From Ga0077527 sp945862135 (lineage in GTDB: Bacteria > Pseudomonadota > Gammaproteobacteria > Burkholderiales > SG8-41): a stretch of DNA of 64,000 nt. Positions 29,092 to 37,099 of this stretch are shown in pieces. Where the stretch lies: positions 248,001 through 312,000 of the forward strand of contig CAXNMF010000004.1 in NCBI GenBank assembly GCA_964203275.1. Reading direction: 5' to 3'. The notes beneath the pieces were generated by a model. That model saw only the letters and a list, made by a program, of their open reading frames with translations, was not told the origin of the DNA and made no database searches. Every line of letters begins with the position of its first letter. The stretch's first letter is position 1. The position numbers and the translations under genes are program-made.

Positions 29092-30828
29092 ATGACGACT
29101 GACACGCAAGCACAAGAAATGACCGACGGCTTCAACCTGGTCATCGATGCACTGAAACTCAACGGCATCGACACCATTTTCGGCCTGCCCGGCATTCCGA
29201 TCACCGACCTCACCCGCAAGATGCAGGCCGCCGGAATGCGCGTGATTTCGTTCCGCCACGAACAGAACGCCGGCAATGCCGCGGCGATCGCCGGATTCCT
29301 GACGCAAAAACCCGGCATCTGCCTGACGGTATCCGCGCCCGGTTTTCTAAACGGTCTGAACGCGCTGACCAATGCCACCACCAACTGCTTCCCGATGATC
29401 CTGATCAGCGGCTCCAGCGAGCGCGAGATCGTTGATCTGCAGCAGGGTGACTATGAAGAGATGGACCAGTTGGCTATCGCCAAGCCGCTGTGCAAAGCCG
29501 CCTACCGCGTATTGAATGCGGAAGACATCGGCATCGGCGTCGCACGTGCCATCCGTGCCGCCGTCTCCGGCCGTCCGGGCGGCGTCTACCTCGACTTGCC
29601 GGCGAAACTGTTCGCGCAGAGCGTCGATGCGGCTGCTGGCAAAGCCTCACTGATCAAGGTCGTTGATCCGGCGCCGCGCCAGATCCCGGCTCCCGATGCC
29701 GTCCAGCGCGCGCTGGACATGCTGAAAACCGCAAAACGTCCGCTGATCATCTTGGGCAAAGGCGCTGCCTACGCCCAAGCCGATGACGATATCCGTGCAC
29801 TGGTCGAAAAAACCGGAATCCCCTACCTGCCGATGTCGATGGCCAAGGGCCTGCTGCCGGACACGCATAAACAATCCGCAGCCGCTGCACGTTCCTACGT
29901 GCTGCCGGAAGCCGACGTGGTGATGCTGATCGGCGCACGCCTTAACTGGCTGCTGTCGCACGGCAAGGGCAAGACCTGGGGCGGCAAGGATCACAAGGCC
30001 TGGGGCGGTCAGAAATACATCCAGGTCGACATCTCGCCCCAGGAAGCCGACAGCAACGTGCGCATTGACGCACCGGTGGTCGGTGATATCGGCTCCTGCG
30101 TCGCTGCGATGCTCGGCGGCATCAAGGCTGCAGGCGCCGGTTGGCCGCAGCCCTCGGGCGATTGGCTGGGCGCGATTGACGAGCGCAAGACCAAGAACAT
30201 CGCCAAGATGACCGAGACGCTTGCCAAAAATCCGGCTCCGATGAATTTCCACAGCGCGCTGAACGTGATGCGCGACATCATCAAGGACAACCCGGACGCG
30301 ATGCTGGTCAACGAAGGCGCCAATGCGCTCGACTTCACCCGCAGCATTGTCGATATGTACAAACCCCGCAAGCGCCTCGACGTCGGCACCTGGGGCGTCA
30401 TGGGTATCGGCATGGGCTTTGCCGTTGCCGCAGCGGTGGTGAGCGGAAAGCCGGTGATTGCCGTGGAAGGCGATAGCGCCTTCGGTTTCTCCGGCATGGA
30501 AGTCGAGACCATCTGCCGCTACAACCTGCCGGTCTGCGTGGTGGTCATGAACAACAACGGCGTCTACAAGGGCACCGACGTCAATCCGACCGGCGGTGCC
30601 GATGTGGCACCCACCGTATTCGTCAAAAACGCGCGCTACGACAAAATGATGGAAGCCTTCGGCGGCGTGGGCGTGCATGCCACGACGCCGGCAGAACTAC
30701 GCAAGGCGGTGGAAGAAGCCGTGCGTTCGCGCAAGCCGACGCTGATCAATGCCGTGATCGACGAAACCGCGGGCACCGAAAGCGGCCGCATCACCAGTCT
30801 GAATCCGACGGCAGCCAAAAAGAAGTAA
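29092..30828 (+). CDS. oxc: Oxalyl-CoA decarboxylase
   Basis: Thiamine-diphosphate enzyme converting oxalyl-CoA to formyl-CoA and CO2. 578 residues from the chosen ATG; the protein start MTTDTQAQEMTDGFNLVIDALKLNGIDTIFGLPGIPI matches known Oxc. Hallmarks: SFRHEQNAG with the ThDP glutamate, PGFLNGLNALTNATTNCFPMILISGSSEREIVDLQQGDYEEMDQ, GARLNWLLSHGKGKTWG, and the ThDP/Mg motif VEGDSAFGFSGMEVETICRYNLPVCVVVMNNNGVYKG. The in-frame extension to 28951 was rejected because it overlaps the promoter. It is followed by a bidirectional terminator and is the core of the oxalate region. Confidence 0.96.
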   Translation: MTTDTQAQEMTDGFNLVIDALKLNGIDTIFGLPGIPITDLTRKMQAAGMRVISFRHEQNAGNAAAIAGFLTQKPGICLTVSAPGFLNGLNALTNATTNCFPMILISGSSEREIVDLQQGDYEEMDQLAIAKPLCKAAYRVLNAEDIGIGVARAIRAAVSGRPGGVYLDLPAKLFAQSVDAAAGKASLIKVVDPAPRQIPAPDAVQRALDMLKTAKRPLIILGKGAAYAQADDDIRALVEKTGIPYLPMSMAKGLLPDTHKQSAAAARSYVLPEADVVMLIGARLNWLLSHGKGKTWGGKDHKAWGGQKYIQVDISPQEADSNVRIDAPVVGDIGSCVAAMLGGIKAAGAGWPQPSGDWLGAIDERKTKNIAKMTETLAKNPAPMNFHSALNVMRDIIKDNPDAMLVNEGANALDFTRSIVDMYKPRKRLDVGTWGVMGIGMGFAVAAAVVSGKPVIAVEGDSAFGFSGMEVETICRYNLPVCVVVMNNNGVYKGTDVNPTGGADVAPTVFVKNARYDKMMEAFGGVGVHATTPAELRKAVEEAVRSRKPTLINAVIDETAGTESGRITSLNPTAAKKK

Positions 30829-30842
30829 GCACTCAAACAAAA

Positions 30843-30880
30843 ACCCCCGGTCATGGCTGGCGCCCGGACCGGGGGTTTTT
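30843..30880. terminator. Bidirectional intrinsic terminator between oxc and tctA
   Basis: Inverted repeat ACCCCCGGTC / GACCGGGGGT with A-rich sequence before and TTTTT after, located between the convergent oxc and tctA stops. It can serve both strands. Confidence 0.88.
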
Positions 30881-30892
30881 ATTTGAACAGGA

Positions 30893-32392
30893 TCAGGCCG
30901 CGCTTCTGCGCAGCTGCGCCATCATCTTGCCCATCAGCGGCCATACCAGCATCAGCAGGCCAAGGCCCATGATGCTGCCAACCAGCCAGTTCGAGAAAAA
31001 GATGCGCACGTCACCCTGCGAAATCAACATCGACTGGCGGAAAGCGTCCTCGGCCTGGTCACCCAGCACCAGGGCCAGCACGAGTGGCGCTAGCGGGTAG
31101 GACAGCTTTTTGAACGCGTAGCCAAGCACGCCGAAAAGCAGCATGAACCAGATGTCCAGCATCGCATTGTTCACGGTGAAAGCACCGATGGCGCAGATGA
31201 CAATGATCACCGGCGCCACGATCGAGAACGGAATGCGCAGGATCGCAGCGAACAGCGGCACGCAGGTCAGCACGATGATCAGTCCGACGATATTGCCCAG
31301 ATACATGCTGGCAATCAGGCCCCAGACAAAATCCTTCTGCTCGACAAAGAGCAGCGGCCCGGGTTGCAAACCCCAGATCAGCAGCCCGCCCAGCAATACC
31401 GCGGCGGTGGGCGAACCGGGCATGCCGAGCGACAACATCGGCAACAGGGCTGCCGTTCCGGCGGCATGGGCTGCTGTTTCCGGCGCAACGATACCCTCGG
31501 GCATGCCGGTGCCGAACTTGGCACCGCCTGGTGACATGCGTTTGGCAATGCCGTAACTCATGAACGAAGCGGGTGTTGCGCCGCCCGGGGTAATGCCCAT
31601 CCAGCAACCGATAACGCAGCTGCGCAACGAGGTGACCCAGAATTTGGGCAGCTTTTTCCAGGTTTCGATAACAATGCGCGTATTGATCTTTGCTGTGCGT
31701 CCCTGGAACGAAAGACCCTCCTCCATCGACAGCAGTATCTCGCCAATGCCGAACAATCCGATCACCGCAATCAGGAAATCAAAACCGCGCATCAACTCAT
31801 GCCAGCCGAAGATCAGGCGGAGTTGCCCGGTCACCGTGTCGATGCCCACCGCAGCGAGCGCGAACCCGAGCATCATCGCCGCAATAATCTTGAAGGGGGG
31901 CTCCTTGCCCATGCCAATGAAACTGCAGAAGGTCAGGAAAAACACCGAGAAGAATTCCGGTGGACCGAACTGCAAAGCAAACTTGGCGACCAGCGGCGCG
32001 AGGAAGGTGATCATCACCACCGCAAAGAAGGCGCCGATAAACGAGGAAGTGAATGCCGTAGTCAGCGCCTCGCCGGCCTTTCCCTGCTGCGCCATCGGGT
32101 AACCATCGAACGTGGTCGCAACCGACCAGGGTTCACCCGGAATGTTGAACAGGATCGAGGTAATCGCACCGCCAAACAGTGCGCCCCAGTAAATGCATGA
32201 CAGCATGATGACCGCAGATGTCGGCGGCATGGTGAATGTCAGCGGCAGCAGGATCGCGATGCCGTTGGCGCCGCCAAGACCAGGCAGCACACCGATCAGC
32301 ACGCCCAACACAATCCCGATCACCATCAACATCAGGTTGAACGGCGTCAGCGCAACGGAGAACCCGTGAAATAGGGCGTTGATTTCTTCCAA
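30893..32392 (-). CDS. tctA: Tripartite tricarboxylate transporter permease TctA
   Basis: Large membrane subunit of a TTT family transporter, 499 residues with about 11-12 transmembrane helices. Typical blocks: GVLIGVLPGLGGANGIAILLPLTF, IYWGALFGGAITSILFNIPGEPWSVATTFDGYPMAQQGKAGEAL, and GMPGSPTAAVLLGGLLIWGLQPGPLLF. It is the last gene of tctCBA, 27 bp after tctB. With an Fnr-type box before tctC matching those of frc and oxc, oxalate or a related small carboxylate is the inferred substrate. Confidence 0.93.
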   Translation of the reverse strand: MEEINALFHGFSVALTPFNLMLMVIGIVLGVLIGVLPGLGGANGIAILLPLTFTMPPTSAVIMLSCIYWGALFGGAITSILFNIPGEPWSVATTFDGYPMAQQGKAGEALTTAFTSSFIGAFFAVVMITFLAPLVAKFALQFGPPEFFSVFFLTFCSFIGMGKEPPFKIIAAMMLGFALAAVGIDTVTGQLRLIFGWHELMRGFDFLIAVIGLFGIGEILLSMEEGLSFQGRTAKINTRIVIETWKKLPKFWVTSLRSCVIGCWMGITPGGATPASFMSYGIAKRMSPGGAKFGTGMPEGIVAPETAAHAAGTAALLPMLSLGMPGSPTAAVLLGGLLIWGLQPGPLLFVEQKDFVWGLIASMYLGNIVGLIIVLTCVPLFAAILRIPFSIVAPVIIVICAIGAFTVNNAMLDIWFMLLFGVLGYAFKKLSYPLAPLVLALVLGDQAEDAFRQSMLISQGDVRIFFSNWLVGSIMGLGLLMLVWPLMGKMMAQLRRSAA

Positions 32393-32419
32393 GTCGCCTG
32401 CTCCTCTAAATCAATGCGA

Positions 32420-32953
32420 TCAGTAACCAATAATGCTGAGGGGATTGATCAAGCCCTTGAACAACGGAACCTTGAACCAAATTTCGAACATCATGAACGT
32501 GGCGACACTGACGGCGATGCCGAGCAGCACGCTCTTGATCCAACTGTATTTGCCGAGCCAAACCATGAAAAAAGCAATGTAAGCCACCGACGCGACATAA
32601 ATGCCGATAATCTGAATGGCGAATACAAATACTGCAGCCGGCACCAGCACGGAGAGCACCAGCTTGAGCTGATCCCACTCGACGAATACTTTGTGCACCT
32701 TGCTCGCCTTGCCGAAAAGCACCTGGCTCAACACGCCCAGGCTGGAGACGCAGATGAAGACAGCGATGTAAAACGGAAAATAACCTGCTTCAGGCCCGTC
32801 CCCCGCCCAACGAAAACCCAGCCGGACGCTGTCGTACATGATCAGTCCGCCCAATATCAACAGAAACAGGGAAACTGCGATCTCTGCAGCCCGCACCGAG
32901 ATGCCTGAGGACGCCACTTCACCGGAAACCTGTTTGTCTTTCATGCCATTCAA
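32420..32953 (-). CDS. tctB: Tripartite tricarboxylate transporter small subunit TctB
   Basis: A 177-residue membrane protein with four hydrophobic segments: ISVRAAEIAVSLFLLILGGLIMYDSVRLGFRW, GYFPFYIAVFICVSSLGVL, LSVLVPAAVFVFAIQIIGIYVASVAYIAFFMVWLGKY, and a final VLLGIAVSVATFMMFEIWFKVPLFKG. This fits TctB. It sits between tctC and tctA and forms the membrane complex with TctA. Confidence 0.9.
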   Translation of the reverse strand: MNGMKDKQVSGEVASSGISVRAAEIAVSLFLLILGGLIMYDSVRLGFRWAGDGPEAGYFPFYIAVFICVSSLGVLSQVLFGKASKVHKVFVEWDQLKLVLSVLVPAAVFVFAIQIIGIYVASVAYIAFFMVWLGKYSWIKSVLLGIAVSVATFMMFEIWFKVPLFKGLINPLSIIGY

Positions 32954-33008
32954 CCCAGCGTGTTAACAATTTTCATGACAAATGGACGCATCCCTGGAGA
33001 TGCAGCGA

Positions 33009-33033
33009 CCCGACGAGCAGGAAGCTCGTCGGG
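33009..33033. terminator. Hairpin between tctC and tctB
   Basis: Perfect 10-bp stem CCCGACGAGC / GCTCGTCGGG with a 5-nt loop, 15 bp past the tctC stop and 56 bp before tctB. No T-run follows, so it is more likely a partial terminator or mRNA-stabilising hairpin that lets the binding protein be made in excess over the permease. Confidence 0.6.
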
Positions 33034-33048
33034 ATGGCACAGCAATAA

Positions 33049-34062
33049 TCAGGGTTTGGCGAGGAAACCCGAGTCTTTCATCAAACCGTGGTGCAGCGTT
33101 TCCGCCTTGCCTACCCAGTCAGCGTAAGCCTTGCCGGTCAGGAAAGTCTGGTTGAACGCGCCATCTTCCATGAACTTCTTCCACTCGGGCGTGGCACGCA
33201 CCTTGTTGAACAGGTCAATGTAGAAGCTGACCACGTCCGGTGACACGCCGGCCGGCATGAAGATGCCGCGCAGCATGACGTAGTCGGTCGGGATGCCGGC
33301 TTCCCTGCAGGTCGGAATATCACCCCAGGCTTGCGTGTCCGTAACCTTGTTCTTGTACGGCAGCCGCACATCGTCAAACACGCAGAGTGCGCGCAGTTTG
33401 CCGGCGCGCCACTGCGCCACAGCCTCAATCGGGTTGTTGACGCTGGAGTTGATGTGTTTGCCGACCAATTGCGTCGCTACGGCGCCGCCGCCCTTGAACG
33501 GTATATAAGTGAACTTGACGCCAGCCGCCTTCTCGATCGCTGCGGTGACAATCTGGTCCTCCTGCTTGGAGCCGGTGCCCCCCATCTTGAACGTGTTGGG
33601 TTCAGCCTTTTTGACGGCATCCAGATATTCCTTTGCCGTCTTGTAAGGATCTTCAGCATTCACCCACAGAACAAACTGGTCCAGCGACAGCATCGCCACC
33701 GGCGTCAGGTCTTTCCAGTTGAAAGGCACGCCGGTTGCCATTGGCGTCGTAAACAGGTTGGACAGGGTAATGATGATCTTGTGCGGATCGCCCTTGGCTG
33801 CCTTGACCTCAAGGAAACCCTCTGCACCGGCACCACCCGATTTGTTTACGGGAATCAATGCCTGTTTCATCAGGTTGTGCTTGGCAACAATGCCCTGGAT
33901 AAGGCGCGCCATCTGGTCGGCCCCACCACCGGTTCCTGCCGGGATTACGAATTCAACCGGTTTGGTCGGCTCCCACGCCGCTGCCGGAGCTGCTGTCGAA
34001 AAAATACCAAATGCCGCCACGAGCGGCAGTACGCCGCGCGCCAATGCTCGCTGAATGTTCAT
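33049..34062 (-). CDS. tctC: Tripartite tricarboxylate transporter substrate-binding protein (Bug/TctC)
   Basis: Periplasmic solute receptor of 337 residues. Signal peptide MNIQRALARGVLPLVAAFGIFSTAAPAAA, then WEPTKPVEFVIPAGTGGGADQMARLIQGI, the Bug-family N-lobe. Later KAEPNTFKMGGTGSKQEDQIVTAAIEKAAGVKFTYIPFKGGGAVATQLVGKHINSSVNNP is the ligand-loop region. First gene of tctCBA with an Fnr-type box upstream. The co-location with oxalate genes suggests it binds oxalate or another short carboxylate; binding residues cannot settle this. Confidence 0.93.
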   Translation of the reverse strand: MNIQRALARGVLPLVAAFGIFSTAAPAAAWEPTKPVEFVIPAGTGGGADQMARLIQGIVAKHNLMKQALIPVNKSGGAGAEGFLEVKAAKGDPHKIIITLSNLFTTPMATGVPFNWKDLTPVAMLSLDQFVLWVNAEDPYKTAKEYLDAVKKAEPNTFKMGGTGSKQEDQIVTAAIEKAAGVKFTYIPFKGGGAVATQLVGKHINSSVNNPIEAVAQWRAGKLRALCVFDDVRLPYKNKVTDTQAWGDIPTCREAGIPTDYVMLRGIFMPAGVSPDVVSFYIDLFNKVRATPEWKKFMEDGAFNQTFLTGKAYADWVGKAETLHHGLMKDSGFLAKP

Positions 34063-34151
34063 ATCACTCCTCCTAATCAGTTAAACGACGGCTTCATGAG
34101 TACACCCGTGATACCGCCACGGCCCAACTTTTATTGTGTTTGTCGCAGCCC

Positions 34152-34194
34152 ATTCTTCCGCATCCGGAGACAGGAAAGAATTGACCGCAATCAA
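34152..34194 (-). promoter_or_regulatory. Fnr-type box upstream of tctC
   Basis: TTGACCGCAATCAA at 34181-34194 (one mismatch in the dyad). A weak -10-like AAGAAT on the minus strand at 34157-34152 puts the box centre at about -41.5 for tctC. The box lies between the uspA stop and tctC, so tctCBA can be transcribed independently of the genes upstream. Confidence 0.6.
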
Positions 34195-34222
34195 GATTCC
34201 GTAACATCCGGAACCGGCAGGA

Positions 34223-34654
34223 CTACTTCACCAGCAAAACGGGGATCTCCGAAAGATGGAGCACCTTGGTTGCCACCGACCCCATGATCAGGCTGGACAC
34301 CGAACCCAGACCGCGCGACCCCATGACGATTTGGTCGCACTTCTTTTCCTTGGCGTAATTGACAATGGTCTCTGCGGCGTCGCCTACGCCGATGTGGAAT
34401 ACGTATTTGATCCCCGCCGCATCGAGTTTGGCCCGTGTCGGTTGCAGTGCGGCCATGCCTTCATCGTGGTGATACTGGGCAACCTTGTCGTGCCCGACGG
34501 CAGAAGTAACGCGATTGCCGTAAGGCATGGGGTGCTGCACATTCAACAAATGAATTTCAATGGGCTGCTTGAACCACTGCATTTTGTCGATCATGTGGCT
34601 TACCGCGCGCACAGAGCTCTCGGAACCATCTACCGAAACCAGCCATTTCAACAT
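34223..34654 (-). CDS. Universal stress protein UspA family
   Basis: A 143-residue single-domain Usp. MLKWLVSVDGSESSVRAVSHMIDKM begins the Rossmann-like fold. The C-terminal GSRGLGSVSSLIMGSVATKVLHLSEIPVLLVK contains the ATP-binding pattern G-x2-G-x9-G-S. Cytosolic, probably ATP-binding. It follows terC by 39 bp. Its role in this region is unknown. Confidence 0.93.
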   Translation of the reverse strand: MLKWLVSVDGSESSVRAVSHMIDKMQWFKQPIEIHLLNVQHPMPYGNRVTSAVGHDKVAQYHHDEGMAALQPTRAKLDAAGIKYVFHIGVGDAAETIVNYAKEKKCDQIVMGSRGLGSVSSLIMGSVATKVLHLSEIPVLLVK

Positions 34655-34693
34655 GAGATACCTCTAAATCTGTTTAAAAACAATATATTACGA

Positions 34694-35413
34694 TTAAGAC
34701 TTCTGGTCGCCACTGGCCAAATCCACAACCTCTTTGTGTTCGCCCTCAGCTTTTGCAGCAAGGAATCTGCCCAGTGCAACAACAAAAATTGCACCCGCAG
34801 CCGGTGCCACGTAATGCAACCAGGCCATGTTGGCGTTGACCCAGTCCTTCACCAGCGGATCGGTAATGGCCATTTCGCCGGCAACCCAGCCGAGCAATGC
34901 TGCACCGATGGTGATGATGATCGGGTAACGGTCCATCAGTTTCAGAAGAAGCGTGGAGCCAAAAATCACGAGAGGAATCGAAATCGCCAGGCCGGCGATC
35001 AGCAGGACCATGCTGCCTTTGGCCGCGGCGGCGACTGCAATCACGTTATCCAGACTCATCACCAGATCGGCAATCAGGATGGTCTTGATGGCCGCAGCCA
35101 TGCTGCCGCTCGCCTGAATGCCGTCCTCGCCGCCGTCTTCCGGCAACAGCAGTTTCACGGCAATCCACAACAGCAGCACGGCGCCGATCAACTTGAGATA
35201 TGGCCATTTCAGCATCTCGACCGCAATGATGGTCAGCACGATCCGCATCACCACAGCGGCACCGCTGCCCCACATCACGGCCGCTTTTTGCTGCTTCGGC
35301 GGCAATGAACGCGCCGCCAGCGCAATCACTACGGCGTTATCGCCTGACAAAACGATGTTGACCCCGATGATCTGCAAGAGGGCCACCCAGAACGCGGTAT
35401 CACCAAAACTCAT
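34694..35413 (-). CDS. TerC family integral membrane protein
   Basis: About 239 residues with seven transmembrane segments. It has the paired acidic membrane motifs of the family: LSGDNAVVIALAARSLPPKQQ near the start and DLVMSLDNVIAVAAAA in the middle. Family members (TerC, YkoY, Alx) are linked to manganese export or tellurite resistance. ATG 35413 follows AGGGAG; an upstream in-frame extension is not family-like. It has its own promoter candidate (TATAAT at 35529-35524) and a leader of about 100 nt. Confidence 0.9.
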   Translation of the reverse strand: MSFGDTAFWVALLQIIGVNIVLSGDNAVVIALAARSLPPKQQKAAVMWGSGAAVVMRIVLTIIAVEMLKWPYLKLIGAVLLLWIAVKLLLPEDGGEDGIQASGSMAAAIKTILIADLVMSLDNVIAVAAAAKGSMVLLIAGLAISIPLVIFGSTLLLKLMDRYPIIITIGAALLGWVAGEMAITDPLVKDWVNANMAWLHYVAPAAGAIFVVALGRFLAAKAEGEHKEVVDLASGDQKS

Positions 35414-35523
35414 GAGAAATTTCACTCCCTGAATTGCGCCGATTCGTCTCTGTAGACGCATTGGCAAAAATTAAAAGTTGCTGCGGTTCTGGCTCCTCCG
35501 GACCCGCGATCACTACTCGGAGA

Positions 35524-35529
35524 ATTATA
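35524..35529 (-). promoter_or_regulatory. Promoter -10 candidate and long leader for the TerC gene
   Basis: Consensus TATAAT on the minus strand, about 110 bp upstream of the TerC ATG. TerC-family genes in proteobacteria are often preceded by the yybP-ykoY manganese riboswitch. I could not find its GGGGAGUAG core here, so only the promoter is called. Confidence 0.5.
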
Positions 35530-35587
35530 GCGCGAAGACCCCGAAAAAACCCCGCATAAAGCCCGTAATCACCGACGATTCAGGCGT

Positions 35588-36967
35588 TCATCGCGAAGCA
35601 CCGGCATCCGGCATCACTGCCTGTTGCGCTGCCGCAGGCGGAGCGTCCCTTTTGTGAGGTTCATGCGGCTCCCAGCCCAGGACCGCCAGCATCACAAAAA
35701 AACCAACCACATAGGCCACCGCCACATGCCAGCCATGACGCAGCCATAATCCGACCGAACGCGCCTCAGGATACATGCTGGACAGCGCGACGCCGGCACT
35801 GGATCCGAACCAGATCATCGAACCGCCGAAACCGACTGCATAGGCCAGCACGCCCCAGTCATACCCGCCCTGCTTGAGCGCCAGCGCCGTCAACGGGATA
35901 TTGTCGAAAACCGATGAAATGAAGCCGAGTCCGAACGCCGACTGCCACGACGCGACTGGCAGTTTCTCCACTGGCATCAATGATGCACACAACACCAGCG
36001 ACAGCAGAAAGATACTGCCCTTGAAGGCTTCGGGCACGAGATTCCATTGCGGCTTGCGCAGGGGTACGCACACCAGAATGGCCATCCATACCGCAACGCC
36101 GATGAACGGGAAAGCATCGGAGAGATGATTGAAGTGCAGATTGACCGTGACATTGGTGATGACCGCAACCACCAGGATGAAGGCCACGATGCCGAGACGC
36201 GCCCAGTCGACTGGCGCATGCCGACCTTCATTCTTGACGATTGGCGAATAACGCTGCTGTTGCAAAGACGCCGGGATACCGAAAACCACCAGCGCCGCTA
36301 CGGCTGCCGCATATGCATGCAGCACATCGCGCGGATCAACCCCGTCCAACCACATCATCGTCGTCGTGGTGTCACCAACCACGCTGCCTGATCCTCCGGC
36401 ATTGGATGCGGCGACAATCGCCGCCAGATAACCGATGTGCACCTTGTGACGGAATACCGTGGCAGCAACGGTGCCACCGATGAGAGCCGCAGCGATGTTG
36501 TCTAGAAACGCCGACAACACAAAAATCATCAACAGCAGGACAAAACAGCCCTTCCAATCATCGGGCAGGAAACGCGGCAGCACCTGCGGCAGGTGGCTTT
36601 TCTCAAAATGGTTCGACAGCAGCGCAAATCCGACCAGCAGTCCGAGCAGGTTGGTCAGAATGACCCATTCATGCCCGAGATGGGCGACGAGGCCGGCCAC
36701 ACCATCACCGGTCTTGAAGCCTGTAAACCCGAGCTTGTACAGCGTGATCACCGCCAACCCGGTGAGGGCTACGCGCAAAGTATGTTTGTGGAACAGCGCA
36801 ACCCCGAGCAGGGTCAGTGCAAACAGGATGAAATCAACAGGGATGCCGAATACCGCCGGATGCTCGCCGGTGGACGCCAACGCTTCGCCGCTGAACAAGA
36901 CGGCAGCAATCCCAACGGTGACCGACATGGCCATGAATTGCGATCCTGCACGAGCGTTTTTCTGCAT
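35588..36967 (-). CDS. NhaD-like sodium:proton antiporter (ion transporter superfamily)
   Basis: About 459 residues. A signal-like first helix (MAMSVTVGIAAVLFSGEALA) and about 11-12 transmembrane helices. LSAFLDNIAAALIGGTVAATVF and SVFDNIPLTALALKQGGYDWGVLAYAVGFGGSMIWFGSSAGVAL are the paired re-entrant motifs of NhaD/ArsB-type carriers, with GSVVGDTTTTMMW between. Likely Na+/H+ exchange; anion carriage is a possible alternative. I took ATG 36967 rather than the far-upstream frame start. The gene follows fhs by 132 bp, with an inverted repeat in the gap. Confidence 0.82.
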   Translation of the reverse strand: MQKNARAGSQFMAMSVTVGIAAVLFSGEALASTGEHPAVFGIPVDFILFALTLLGVALFHKHTLRVALTGLAVITLYKLGFTGFKTGDGVAGLVAHLGHEWVILTNLLGLLVGFALLSNHFEKSHLPQVLPRFLPDDWKGCFVLLLMIFVLSAFLDNIAAALIGGTVAATVFRHKVHIGYLAAIVAASNAGGSGSVVGDTTTTMMWLDGVDPRDVLHAYAAAVAALVVFGIPASLQQQRYSPIVKNEGRHAPVDWARLGIVAFILVVAVITNVTVNLHFNHLSDAFPFIGVAVWMAILVCVPLRKPQWNLVPEAFKGSIFLLSLVLCASLMPVEKLPVASWQSAFGLGFISSVFDNIPLTALALKQGGYDWGVLAYAVGFGGSMIWFGSSAGVALSSMYPEARSVGLWLRHGWHVAVAYVVGFFVMLAVLGWEPHEPHKRDAPPAAAQQAVMPDAGASR

Positions 36968-37013
36968 GCCTCCCCCGTCTTTAACGAGCCGCAGGAACTC
37001 CGCCCTGGCGCAA

Positions 37014-37032
37014 TGTTGCAGACCCTGCAACA
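37014..37032. promoter_or_regulatory. Perfect inverted repeat upstream of the NhaD-like gene
   Basis: TGTTGCAG / CTGCAACA with a 3-nt spacer, 47 bp upstream of the antiporter ATG and 67 bp past the fhs stop. No T-run, so it is not a standard terminator. It could be an operator or a hairpin in the leader. Confidence 0.45.
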
Positions 37033-37099
37033 CAATCCAGATTTTCTGTATTGACTGATGCGGCAGCCCCGGCTGAAGCAAGAACTGCCGCAAAACCAA

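Noticed and set aside
35413..35530. yybP-ykoY manganese riboswitch before the TerC gene
   Set aside because: Expected by family association, but the conserved GGGGAGUAG-type core and second motif were not found.
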